A stretch of 41,679 nucleotides of DNA, from contig KN882872.1 of NCBI GenBank assembly GCA_000934455.1, positions 135,048-176,726 on the forward strand. The letters run 5' to 3'. The stretch's first letter is position 1, and every line of letters starts with the position of its first letter. This DNA comes from Apostichopus parvimensis (Eukaryota > Echinodermata > Holothuroidea > Aspidochirotida > Stichopodidae). Both the position numbers and the translations under genes were made by a program. The notes beneath the pieces are model-generated. The model searched no databases. It saw nothing but the letters and a program-made list of their open reading frames with translations, and was not told the DNA's origin. This document shows positions 35,901 to 41,679 of this stretch, piece by piece.

Positions 35901-36634
35901 CCAGGAGGACGATTCCCATCAATTCTATTGTAATTATGTTTTTTCTGTCTACTTACTTTTGTTTCTGTTCTCACCAGGCTTCCAGGAGAACGTTTTCTTG
36001 TTTCCTAGAGTTGGATGCAGACTCTCTCTGGTTGTTGTTGAGTGAAGTTTGTCAATCACATCAGCTGACACCTGCGAGTCCAGAGTTTGCCGTCATCAAG
36101 GTAATATGTCTAGTCAACATTTTACGTTGAGCCCTTTACCCTTATTGACGACCATAGACAAGTTTAGCAGCAGTGGAGACCTGGTACCCGAATGTTCAGT
36201 TGGTACCCTACTCAGGCCTATACTAACTGGTGAATAAAGTTGATAAATATGATACCATTTTGTATGTATGTAGCCGTGGCCTGGTGGATTTTTACTCGTA
36301 TTCTGGGCATTTTGGATAAATCTAGTATGGATAAAAATGCAAACTTGAGTACCCACACTCTGTCTTGTACTCCAACCGTGTACTCATTCCAATGTGGAAT
36401 TCAAATTGTACTCAGTACTGATTAGTACATGTTGTACTCTTAGTACTGCAATCCTGCAAGACCAGTGTTAATTGCTCTTCTCTAGTATAGATTCTACCTT
36501 ACCTTTTCCTTTTTCAGTTCCCAACCTATGGGAGGGCGAAGGAGTTTGAAGGTAACTGTCGAACCTTACTTCAGGAACTACAAGGACCTAGAGCCCCTGC
36601 AGCTACAGAAATACTGAAAAGTGGTGAAGGCTGA
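17783..36634 (+). CDS. TTI1: TELO2-interacting protein 1 (TTI1), complete; join of 23 coding exons
   Basis: Scaffold of the TELO2-TTI1-TTI2 (TTT) co-chaperone, which works with HSP90 and R2TP to mature PIK-related kinases (mTOR, ATM, ATR, DNA-PKcs, SMG1, TRRAP). Coding segments are 17783-17964, 18428-18567, 18988-19063, 20570-20715, 21089-21198, 21986-22263, 23546-23754, 24228-24284, 24910-25038, 25902-26015, 27141-27318, 28132-28324, 28652-28737, 30043-30093, 30316-30438, 31204-31246, 31733-31837, 32246-32527, 32916-33021, 34203-34285, 34981-35271, 35978-36100 and 36518-36634. The sum is 3,222 nt, giving 1,073 residues plus TGA, close to the 1,089 of human TTI1. Shared blocks include SFLPGIS near residue 203, LGPKMNQML near 400, LLGYYGDVMLLVDHF near 476-490, NNADYLVDEIS near 655, IRLKVLSTV near 853, SCGDFLRQRVAKDVLP near 907-922 and AHKLQLAVLKLIGPLC near 946-961. 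The whole chain is HEAT/ARM-type alpha-solenoid with an acidic loop near 775-815. Confidence 0.96.
18428..18567 (+). CDS. TTI1: TTI1 exon 2
   Basis: Residues 61-108. IIELAIDVIASAFKHTEV and FSDFFVILSLLISS lie where vertebrates have LIQSVVECLTFVLSSTCV and the FSELSACL segment. Acceptor TTCCAG, donor GTTTGT. Confidence 0.88.
18988..19063 (+). CDS. TTI1: TTI1 exon 3, ending at a GC-type donor
   Basis: Residues 108-133. SSEELKHSATKCLTSLI matches VSEELKLAVIQGLSTLM. Ending at the only nearby GT (after 19067) would leave phase 0, which does not fit exon 4. Ending at 19063 with donor GCAAGT gives phase 2 and an ungapped alignment across the junction. Confidence 0.85.
19375..19650. repeat. Degenerate ACTAGACTACA-type satellite
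   Basis: Long run of interlocking 5-mers (ACTAG, ACTAC, ACACT) without stable period, in TTI1 intron 3. The flank at 19655-19720 (GGGCAGCGGAAGCAC) and the segment at 20081-20130 (CAGGGGCGTAGCCAGGATTT) resemble common invertebrate repeat ends. Confidence 0.65.
20570..20715 (+). CDS. TTI1: TTI1 exon 4
   Basis: Residues 133-182. FLPPLGHAVSILLSVVEQEQ aligns with [20 protein letters not shown]. Acceptor ACTGTAG, donor GTGAGC. Entry phase 2 is required by this reading frame. Confidence 0.93.
21089..21198 (+). CDS. TTI1: TTI1 exon 5
   Basis: Residues 182-218. FCSFLPGISMSLCRVIQGDP matches [20 protein letters not shown]. The donor is GTAAGG after GGTCAG. A weaker GT 5 nt upstream would break the frame. 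Confidence 0.94.
21986..22263 (+). CDS. TTI1: TTI1 exon 6
   Basis: Residues 219-311. ADWLENTAKKLCILIGQIC and WQVRLGLVHFATKLL correspond to ADWVKKTGDKLTILIKKII and WKVRLELVELVEDLL. The middle (PPEKQEGSGSEVKAPPTTKD) is a low-complexity loop. Acceptor TTAATAG, donor GTGAGG. Confidence 0.95.
22660..23465 (-). repeat. Cluster of diverged U2-snRNA-headed repeat units
   Basis: On the minus strand the best unit (about 23414 down to 23245) starts TCTCGGCCTTTTTGCTAAGA and continues through GTGTAGTATCTGTTC, the U2 5' end with its branch-point recognition segment GTAGTA. A non-U2 body follows, with hairpins CCCTTTCGAGGG, CAGTCCC...GGGGACTG and CCCAGGTTCTTTCCTGGG. Further diverged heads are visible near 22830 (CCTTTTGGCAAGGATCA), 22745 and 23175. 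A further unit's 3' end lies at 23434-23465. TTI1 intron 6, antisense to the gene. Unit lengths are irregular, about 180-240 bp. Confidence 0.75.
23546..23754 (+). CDS. TTI1: TTI1 exon 7
   Basis: Residues 311-381. LLSLLVGLLADDWPDVAKAS and ENIYATMTALPRQM match LLKALVGLVNDESPEIQAQ and ESLHSLATSLPRLM. Acceptor TATAG, donor GTGAGT. Confidence 0.94.
24228..24284 (+). CDS. TTI1: TTI1 exon 8
   Basis: Short 57-nt exon, residues 381-400 (DDDQKLATLNLVQGYLSLL), matching DDQGKFSTLSLLLGYLKLL. Acceptor GTTACAG, donor GTAAGC. Confidence 0.94.
24910..25038 (+). CDS. TTI1: TTI1 exon 9
   Basis: Residues 400-443. GPKMNQMLRSSSHLQRFSMG and LLQVLEFEV match [20 protein letters not shown] and LIQVLELDV. Acceptor TTCGCAG, donor GTTTGT. 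Confidence 0.95.
25902..26015 (+). CDS. TTI1: TTI1 exon 10
   Basis: Residues 443-481. FKNFSNEKILSAIHKICNLL followed by GYY matches [20 protein letters not shown] followed by GYY. Acceptor ATTACAG, donor GTAAGT. Confidence 0.95.
26030..26310. repeat. Minisatellite, about 82-bp unit, just over three copies
   Basis: ACAACACTGGTTA recurs at 26064, 26145 and 26227, with TGATACTATGTTAAGGTCTG and GATAGTGTTGTG in between. It starts right after the TTI1 exon 10 donor. Confidence 0.85.
26837..27085 (+). mobile_element. SINE family A, copy 4, full length
   Basis: Same head, body, three hairpins and (CATA)n tail. It lies in TTI1 intron 10, sense to the gene, ending about 55 bp before the exon 11 acceptor, so it may overlap the branch-point region. 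Confidence 0.9.
27141..27318 (+). CDS. TTI1: TTI1 exon 11
   Basis: Residues 481-540. DVMLLVDHFLDIYRHSDL and CKQACLVLNHILRGA match NLYLLVDHFMELYHQSVV and RKQAAMILNELVTGA. A SINE ends about 55 bp upstream of the acceptor (ACTCACAG). Donor GTAAGT. Confidence 0.95.
28132..28324 (+). CDS. TTI1: TTI1 exon 12
   Basis: Residues 540-604. MIIDEYLSEANWSLPTS corresponds to SILEEYTSQENWYLVTC, and LTCLMLDGISACALV to IQLEGIGQFAYAL. The middle is unconserved and shorter than in human. Acceptor TATATAG, donor GTATTA. Confidence 0.92.
28652..28737 (+). CDS. TTI1: TTI1 exon 13
   Basis: Residues 605-633. GPAFDQFLIRCLYPLLEKLA matches [20 protein letters not shown]. Acceptor TTTTCAG, donor GTAGGA. Sequence resembling its last bases plus donor recurs deeper in the same intron. 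Confidence 0.93.
29577..29930. repeat. Diverged intronic duplication, possibly of the TTI1 exon 13 donor junction
   Basis: 29577-29680 and 29799-29930 share GAATTTGA, AGCATCTA, TGAATATTCAT and CATATTCATC in order, then CAGGTAAAA. The segment GATAAGACTAATCAGGTAAAA resembles the exon 13 end GACAAGACTGTAATCAGGTA and later sequence shares CACTTCACC with the true junction. Confidence 0.45.
30043..30093 (+). CDS. TTI1: TTI1 exon 14
   Basis: 51-nt exon, residues 633-650 (QTAFQTLHNTATSCGY), matching VATSTMMDVCRACGY. Acceptor GTTCCAG, donor GTAAGT. Confidence 0.92.
30316..30438 (+). CDS. TTI1: TTI1 exon 15
   Basis: Residues 650-691. ADLLSNNADYLVDEISHRLR and HLAWNHHAPHVLRV match [20 protein letters not shown] and HLALHPHTPKVLEV. 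Donor GTGAGT. Confidence 0.95.
30785..31021. mobile_element. MITE-like element with 22-bp inverted ends (237 bp)
   Basis: TGAAGGGACATAC opens a 22-nt terminal repeat at 30785-30806. The inverse GTATGTCCCTTCA closes it at 31021-31000, with three or four mismatches in the inner part. No coding content and no clear target-site duplication. TTI1 intron 15. Superfamily not identified. Confidence 0.55.
31204..31246 (+). CDS. TTI1: TTI1 exon 16 (43-nt micro-exon)
   Basis: Residues 691-705 (CDADKM-type start, read as DAKMLPLLEDTIEE), matching DANLLPLVADVVQD. Its 43 nt restore phase 0 between exons 15 and 17. Acceptor TTCCTAG, donor GTAAAT. Confidence 0.9.
31501..31625 (+). mobile_element. SINE family B, copy with intact tRNA-like head
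   Basis: The A box TAGCTCAGTTGATGG, the anticodon-loop region CTGTTAACCC (Asn-GTT-like) and a degenerate B box (GGTGCAAATTCC) are followed by TTTCCATTGTTCATGCACTT. TTI1 intron 16. Confidence 0.6.
31733..31837 (+). CDS. TTI1: TTI1 exon 17
   Basis: Residues 706-740, 35 codons in phase 0. SFIALLQTVASAILKWFP matches SFVSVLHALMAALAQWFP. Acceptor TTGGCAG, donor GTACGT. Confidence 0.94.
32246..32527 (+). CDS. TTI1: TTI1 exon 18 (acidic loop)
   Basis: Residues 741-834. MDEIQEFFLDHLRNKRLAEG matches [20 protein letters not shown], followed by an acidic stretch (EEEEDMTQDGDGVEDNEEAE) like the human DFDNEEEEQ region, then DLPLHVKIIIK. I chose the acceptor at 32245 (CCCTCAG), which has a pyrimidine tract. 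An open frame extends upstream to 32189, so a longer exon is possible. Confidence 0.9.
32916..33021 (+). CDS. TTI1: TTI1 exon 19
   Basis: Residues 835-870. ILERCKHHMATSDPRIRLKV matches [20 protein letters not shown]. Acceptor TTTTTAG, donor GTGATC (non-optimal). Confidence 0.93.
33115..33320. repeat. Two-copy tandem duplication, about 106-bp unit
   Basis: AGTGCGAAAAGGTGG recurs at 33125 and 33231, each followed by CTGAT, ATGAGTGTCCTC and GCTTGCTCCGGGC. TTI1 intron 19. The second copy lacks about 12 bp. Confidence 0.85.
34203..34285 (+). CDS. TTI1: TTI1 exon 20
   Basis: 83-nt exon, residues 870-897. DQLLPAVHKLWPSLVPRFQD matches [20 protein letters not shown] almost position for position. Acceptor TTCGACAG, donor GTAAAG. 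Confidence 0.95.
34981..35271 (+). CDS. TTI1: TTI1 exon 21
   Basis: Residues 898-994, 97 codons in phase 0. CGDFLRQRVAKDVLPRLISV, KAGPAYGHTAAHKLQLAVLK and DIGENDLNNL are the best conserved C-terminal segments of TTI1. Acceptor CTTGTAG, donor GTCAGT. Confidence 0.96.
35431..35990. repeat. Tandem array built from the TTI1 exon 22 acceptor junction, split by a SINE
   Basis: Three full units start at 35733 (84 bp), 35817 (80 bp) and 35897 (81 bp) before the true exon at 35978. Each begins GCTTCCAGGAGGA and ends TCTTACCAG or TCTCACCAG. An older unit is split into 35431-35485 and 35706-35732 by the SINE at 35486-35705. Confidence 0.94.
35486..35705 (+). mobile_element. SINE family A, copy 5, with target-site duplication
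   Basis: The 5' head is slightly shortened, with a duplicated CAGTGGTTAA. It is flanked by ACTTACT at 35479-35485 and 35706-35712, a 7-bp target-site duplication. It interrupts the oldest unit of the exon 22 junction repeat in TTI1 intron 21, so it inserted after that repeat formed. Confidence 0.9.
35978..36100 (+). CDS. TTI1: TTI1 exon 22 (its acceptor is copied three more times upstream)
   Basis: Residues 995-1035, 41 codons in phase 0. ASRRTFSCFLELDADSLWLL matches [20 protein letters not shown]. Only this copy continues into the exon body. Acceptor CTCACCAG, donor GTAATA. Confidence 0.94.
36518..36634 (+). CDS. TTI1: TTI1 exon 23 (terminal, TGA at 36632-36634)
   Basis: Residues 1036-1073 and stop. 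CRTLLQELQG corresponds to the VLQLLKELQ C-terminus of human TTI1. Here 14 further residues follow it. Acceptor TTTTCAG. Confidence 0.92.
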   Translation, partial: FPTYGRAKEFEGNCRTLLQELQGPRAPAATEILKSGEG

Positions 36635-37155
36635 GTGGACCTGGAATCTCAAGAAACACTGGACAAAAATAGCAACCAGGAACTTAACAATGGTGCAGTT
36701 GGGAGCAAACATTCAATCATGAAGTTACTCGTCTGTGCATGTAGGATCCATCCCTGGTTCCCCAAGCCCGGGGGGATGAAGAACATTAAATTTACAAGAG
36801 AGCCACTTACCGAAGGGATCCAGGTTGGAGGCAGAGGATGGGGAGGGAGGAAAGGTGTAATGATGGTCTTTAAGCAAAAGACTCTCACACACAGCTGGGA
36901 GGTTGGGTTTGAGGGGGGGGGGGGGGGATATGACACTCCTCATGGCTATGCTATTGTACCAAGAGAAATCCTGTTTCCACAGGATTGACTAGCGGTGATG
37001 GTTGTAATGGTAGAGGACACAAATACATTCCACACCGCTACGAGGACATTTGTGTGTCTTGATGTCTTTGTCATGTCTCTTGCATGAACTACAGATGTGA
37101 TTCTTGTAGTCTTGACCAGGTAGAAACCTCAATAAAATGTTCAAAATGATGATGC
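36635..37155 (+). other. TTI1: TTI1 3' UTR
   Basis: Runs from the stop codon to just past the AATAAA at 37131. It contains a 17-nt G run near 36911-36928. An open frame from 36635 to 36988 is only the UTR read in the frame after the stop and has no recognisable content. Confidence 0.75.
37131..37136 (+). terminator. Polyadenylation signal of TTI1
   Basis: Canonical AATAAA about 500 bp after the stop codon, followed within 30 bp by TG-rich sequence (AATGATGATGC). It is the first canonical signal downstream of TTI1. Confidence 0.75.
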
Positions 37156-37779
37156 TCTCGAACGCTTGTTTTAATTATTCGTGGGAGTAGGTTGTTCACA
37201 AACTCATGGGATATTCCTGATGGGTGTAGGATGTGATTATGAGGAGGGATACTGCTAATGTGGGAGGGTTATTCATAATGGCAGTGGGGGGTGGAAGGGG
37301 GGTTCTGATTGTCCCCTAAAGATCTCGCAAGACATAAATTTTTTTTTAATAAAACAATATAAAATTGAAAGAATCATAAAATACTGCCTACTCTCATTTA
37401 TTCTCTGGTTTGAATCTCAAAATGCAAAAAATGAACCTCTACCAAATTAATGTTAAATAAAGCTGGCCGAAAAACTAGATAATCCCAAAAGCCTTATTAG
37501 AGCTCTGCTGGCAACCTTCAGGATTTAGCGGACATCTTTCAAATGTTTTTTTTTTATTATAAGTTTTGAAAGGCCTTACGGCCCCATGATATTTCCGAAT
37601 AATTCTAGAATTAGACGAGACAGTAGGTTAAAGGTGATTGAAAAGCTACCCATGCGTGACACGAGCATAGCGATTACATCATGGGTGAATCTCATGTTGT
37701 CCTGTAGTGTCATGACGACACCTTGGAAACAGAATAGTGCAGATTTTAGGCTTGGACGACCAACATGTGAGGTGATACT
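37156..37779. other. Downstream of TTI1; no gene seen
   Basis: AT-rich spacer with G-rich patches (GTGGGGGGTGG near 37285). No open frame with recognisable content on either strand. Confidence 0.6.
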
Positions 37780-37966
37780 TTGTAAGAAAAAGTCGCCCAG
37801 GAAAGAACCTGGGCACGAAAACCAAACTACTGAACGACTGATCCGCTCTGAACCCCAGTCTCTTGCATCGGGACTGTGACTGTGTGATCATCGTCGGGTG
37901 TGCATCACCATTCCCCTCGAAAGGGAACAAGATACTACTCATGATCTGAGCCAAAAGGCTAAGGTG
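37780..37966 (-). repeat. U2-snRNA-headed repeat, isolated copy
   Basis: On the minus strand it begins CTTAGCCTTTTGGCTCAGAT and then GAGTAGTATCTTGTTCC (U2-like), followed by the same body as the unit at 23.25-23.41 kb, including CACCCGACGATGATCAC and GCGGATCAGTCGTTCAGTAG. It ends with the CCCAGG...CCTGGG hairpin. The body is about 90% identical by eye between the two copies, although they lie 14 kb apart. No Sm-site (AUUUUUG) is present. Confidence 0.75.
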
Positions 37967-40540
37967 ATTGAACACATCGTTTCACCCCTTCCCAATGGTA
38001 CCCGGTACGCACAATGGTGGTATAGGTTAAAATCACTGGGACAAACCTGATCATAAAATATTGAAAAAGTTAACCACAAGTGACTGAATCATCAAAGATA
38101 ACCAACTCACATTATTAACGGACATCAGTATTGCCTCAAAAGATGCTAGGAATCCCCCCCCCCCCCCGGAAAAATTGGTGACTTATGTTCAAACTTCAAC
38201 AATTATTCTGCTGACAATCTCAATGCATTATTCTCTCACTGAGAATTAAATTTGTACTCTTTAATTTGACACTACTCAATGGCCTGAAAATAAACCTACT
38301 AAATAGGACAGTCAGAAACTATGGAAAAAGCACTTTCTGAAATGTTTTAGCAAACTCAACTTTTGTTGCAATACTGATGACCTCTGACCTCTTCTAACAC
38401 ACACAATTCTGATTGATTCCAAACATAATATCAAAGCACACAGACACACACAATGAAAGGAAGAAAGTATCATCATAACAAGAACTACTGAGCACCAAAA
38501 GTAAACATGAGCAGACAACCACACAACTAAAAATAAGCAAAAATATCTTATCAAAGTTGTCATAAAAAGAAAAAACATGATAACTTTTGTGAATTTTCTA
38601 CCATAATTTTTGTTTAAGACAGAACAAAATTAGTTAAACCCTCTTAACATGTTAGCAGCATTTTCCTCATTAAAAATAACAAAACAACAACAACACCCGG
38701 GCAGACTTTATAAAGAAAAAGACAACCTAATCAGTTGCATCGTTTTATACAACCTGAAGAGCAATGCCGACCCTCCAAGTGAAGTTTTTCACTTGAATAC
38801 ACATGGTTACAGAAGTGGGATTTGCATCATTATGGTAACAGCATTACATCAGCATTTCATGTATACACTTCACATAAAACTCCAGCCGACTGGCCATATT
38901 TGTTTTCTCTCTTTTTTTTTTCCTTTTCTGGAAGGCAGTGTTGTTAAAAATATGTATAAATCTATAAAAAAAATTAGGAATGTCAATTTTCCGACTACTA
39001 TATAATAATATTTTATATATGTTTTTCAAATTTACATATTCAGCTCCTCCTAATTTCACCATTTCTTGAAGCATCACCACAATTGAAAAAAAAAAAAAAA
39101 TTTAATCAGCCTCTATTGCTGTCACAAACAGTAGAGTATGCCATATCAAACAAACATAAACAAACCCAGCAATGCATGCAATAGAAGAAAAAGAATGTTA
39201 GGGCTGATGTGACAAGATGGATGGATGGTTTTTTAGCCCTTTTCTGATGTCATTTCTGATCACATGGAAGGGAAGAGCAGGTGATACATCAGAAGAGATG
39301 TTACTGATAGCCGTGTACGGTGCTTGGAAACCTGTTTAATGCACCGTCTCAAAAGTAGGAACGTGAGGGGGCCGTAAGATCAATTAAAGCCAAGCTGCAT
39401 AGAATGTATTATTTATAAGGACTGCTGGTCTGGAGAGATATATAATCTTTATTGGTTGATATTGATTCAGTCTTGGTACTGGAGATTTTTTTCAGCTGCT
39501 GTTCCTGCAGCTTGGCTTGTTGACAGTATGCTTTACTGGCATATGAGGTGTTCTTACAGTTCTCAAGCCCCTATTATACAACAGCACTGATAGGCCCTCC
39601 TGTCAGCTTCAGTTATCTCTTTCGGAAGCTTGAGTAGCCTACCACACAACATTAACATCAGCTAATTCTTTTTAAGTTTTTGCTCATTTGCATGAAAACG
39701 ATGTTAACTGAAGAAACCAGAGGACAAAATTTAGTTTTGATGTTTACAGATCATCACGTAAGTTTTGTTACTTCGATCACAGGAATTGTGTTAAAAACAG
39801 TAGTTTTTTCATTGTGCTATTGATAGGTCTTCAACAACAATAGATCTAACATTAAACAATTAGGTTTGGACCAAGGAATGACTTCTGGTATAGACTTCGA
39901 CTTTAAAAGGAGCAGTCGAAACGTTTTAAATATTTTATTGATGAAACGATTTTGATCTAGAATTAAGTAGGAGATACTAGGACATTACCTGTACCTCTTG
40001 TTTTGTTGGAAATGTTACGTATCAGCACTAAACGTATGCTAGAAGTCATCCTTTCTGTAATACCTTTTGTAAAGAAACTCAAAAGAGATTCAAATAAAAT
40101 GAAAATCATTCAAAAAAAGCAATATAGTTGAAATCATTTGCAAAAATATTTGTTTATGGCTGTTTCAGAAAGCGAAGCCAAAAAAAAAGGGAAAAAAAGT
40201 TGAAATATACCATAATTCAAGTTCCGTATTGCACCAAATGTTATCCTTGCTCACTTAAAACTATTGCCAAAAGATTTTTAATAATGCAATTATATTATGT
40301 TTGCAGCTGAAGTGAGGCACTAATCATTACAGGGCTTTATTTTTTTTTTCAAATTTAGCAAAAGAGGAAATCCAATTCCTTCAATCTAACCTACAACCTT
40401 TTTGCAAATCTACGAAATCATTGTCAACGTTCCCTTCTGTATGGCAAATTACTAAAATTAATCCTACTGCACTATATAGCTGAATGTTTCCAAATGAGTT
40501 GAAATGTAATGTCTCTCTGTACGTGCCAAGCACTAGAATA
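37967..40540. other. Gene-free stretch; possibly UTR or intron of an unseen gene
   Basis: AT-rich, with a poly-C run at 38154-38167 and short poly-A and poly-T runs. Frames at 38312-38578 and 38649-39005 lack conserved motifs. Reverse-strand AATAAA near 39945 could mark the 3' end of a leftward gene beyond the right edge, but nothing else supports that. Confidence 0.5.
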
Positions 40541-40554
40541 CATGTCGTCCACGT

Positions 40555-40845
40555 AATTGGTTATCCCACTGTTTAGCTGAATGTTACACATGGGTATAGC
40601 CAAAATTGTTGACCGTTTTAATACAGTATAGAGTTTTTTTAACCGTTTATGAAAATTTTCCTTCCGGTGGTAATAAAGTGACATCTTGTCTGTAGGTACA
40701 TCATCATAATTGGTTATCCCACTGTTTAGCTGAATGTTACACATGGGTATAGCCAACATGTTTGGCTGATTTTAAGAAAATTTATGCAAATTTTCTTCCG
40801 GTGGAAATATAGTGATATCATGTTTGTAGGTACATCATCGTTCCT
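40555..40845. repeat. Two-copy tandem repeat, about 134-153-bp unit
   Basis: ATTGGTTATCCCACTGTTTA, then GCTGAATGTTACACATGGGTATAGCCAA, occurs at 40556 and 40709. CTTCCGGTGG with ATAAAGTGA or ATATAGTGA and GTAGGTACATCATC occurs at 40661 and 40795. The first part is also weakly echoed at 40480. Confidence 0.88.
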
Positions 40846-41169
40846 TTAAAGGTCATCATGAGTATAGGCCCCTAGAGGCTGTTCATTCTCCTCCATATTA
40901 TATCCAGACATTGAGGAGTGTTCTGTGAGACTCAGTTACACAAAGTTCTTTGAGGGTGGCAATAAAAATGATTTTTTGAAAATCTGAGCGTCAGTGCCCG
41001 ATTACTAGAATTTCTAGCTTTTCGTTTGGATGTCGATAAGTGACGACCGTTAAATTAACCATTGAGGATGGTATCACATGATCATGGGACATTCGACCCA
41101 CGATGCACCTGTGGGACACCCACGCTCTGTCATTGGAGATCATCGGTGACACCCAACAGCGCCCCCTGA

Positions 41170-41480
41170 GAAGTACCTCATTAGCAATTAAGTACCTTGC
41201 ATGCCAAATACCTTTGAAAATTGAAGCATCTACAAATTGTCTCAAAAGTATGTATGAAGTACCAAAAAGGGATTTATAAAATACCTACAAAGTGCCTTTG
41301 AAATACCTTTGAAGAACTTTATAGAAACTATCACCAGCTACCTCAAAACTACCTATGAAGTACCTCAAATGTACCTATATAGTACCTCAAAACGGCCTAT
41401 GAAGTACCCCAATGTACCTATGAAGTACCTCAAATGTACCTATGAGGTACTGATAATTACCTATAAAATATAACCTCTAT
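41170..41480. repeat. Minisatellite of TACCTATGAAGTACCTCAAA-type units
   Basis: About a dozen copies of TACCTATGAAGTACCTCAAA and variants (AGTACCTCAAATGTACCTAT). Units are least degenerate at 41380-41450 and more diverged to the left, where CCTTTGAAATACC variants appear. Confidence 0.88.
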
Positions 41481-41679
41481 ATAGTAAAAGCATATGGACT
41501 ACCTGCCTGAAGATGCACTCAGCTGTTTTGTTGTAAAGTTTCAAAATTACACAAACTTTTTCAAAGAATTAAAATGCTTCAGCAGCCATGAAAGAGCAAC
41601 ACCTGTTACACCCCTACGAGACTTTTGCCTTCTTGGAATTACAACACAATGGATAGGTTGCCAAATTGGTTTAGAATTA

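Noticed and set aside
35675-36130. A single 151-codon exon ending in TTI1 exon 22
   Set aside because: The open frame arises from the tandem junction units and SINE tail; only the part from 35978 matches TTI1, though the 35897 start remains a possible variant.
36635-36988. 117-codon open frame after TTI1
   Set aside because: It is the UTR after the TGA, contains a long G run, and shows no conserved motif; the preceding exon already matches the TTI1 C-terminus.
37586-37879. 97-codon plus-strand frame
   Set aside because: It overlaps the U2-headed repeat on the other strand and has no family resemblance.
40472-40759. 95-codon minus-strand frame with repeated MCNIQLNSGITNY
   Set aside because: The protein repeat only mirrors the DNA tandem repeat; no splice or codon evidence of a gene.

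Overview
This is animal nuclear DNA, with two large intron-rich genes that point away from each other. All introns I can frame are GT-AG except one GC-AG intron. The flanks and introns carry tRNA-derived SINEs, small DNA transposons, minisatellites and long runs of G or C. The proteins are recognisable by eye against the vertebrate orthologues. The compact exons and the repeat style fit a marine invertebrate, perhaps an echinoderm-like deuterostome, but the sequence does not fix the taxon.

Left half, minus strand (about 14.76 kb down to the left edge): NCAPD2, condensin I subunit D2. There is one non-coding first exon and 18 coding exons. Their phases join without a break to give 832 codons, roughly the N-terminal 60% of the protein. 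The remaining exons lie beyond the left edge. Middle (about 14.8-17.8 kb): the intergenic region, with a CpG-rich degenerate minisatellite at 16.19-16.54 kb. Right half, plus strand (17.78-37.15 kb): TTI1, the scaffold of the TELO2-TTI1-TTI2 complex. It has 23 coding exons whose phases give a complete 1,073-residue protein, followed by a 3' UTR and an AATAAA. The right-hand 4.5 kb (37.2-41.7 kb) has no gene I can support, only repeats.

Both genes encode HEAT-repeat alpha-solenoid proteins that maintain chromosomes or genome-surveillance kinases. They do not form an operon, and shared promoter control is only a possibility because the gap is about 3 kb.

The most unusual feature is that exon-intron junctions have been copied in tandem several times in the same window. 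The exon 18 acceptor of NCAPD2 is present four times, the exon 9 donor of NCAPD2 twice, and the exon 22 acceptor of TTI1 four times. One TTI1 copy would add 27 codons in frame. A diverged copy of the TTI1 exon 13 donor is also possible. The second unusual feature is a family of elements whose 5' end is the first 45 or so nucleotides of U2 snRNA, including the branch-point recognition segment. It is followed by a conserved hairpin-rich body that is not U2. There is a diverged tandem cluster at 22.7-23.5 kb and a cleaner copy at 37.8 kb, all on the minus strand.
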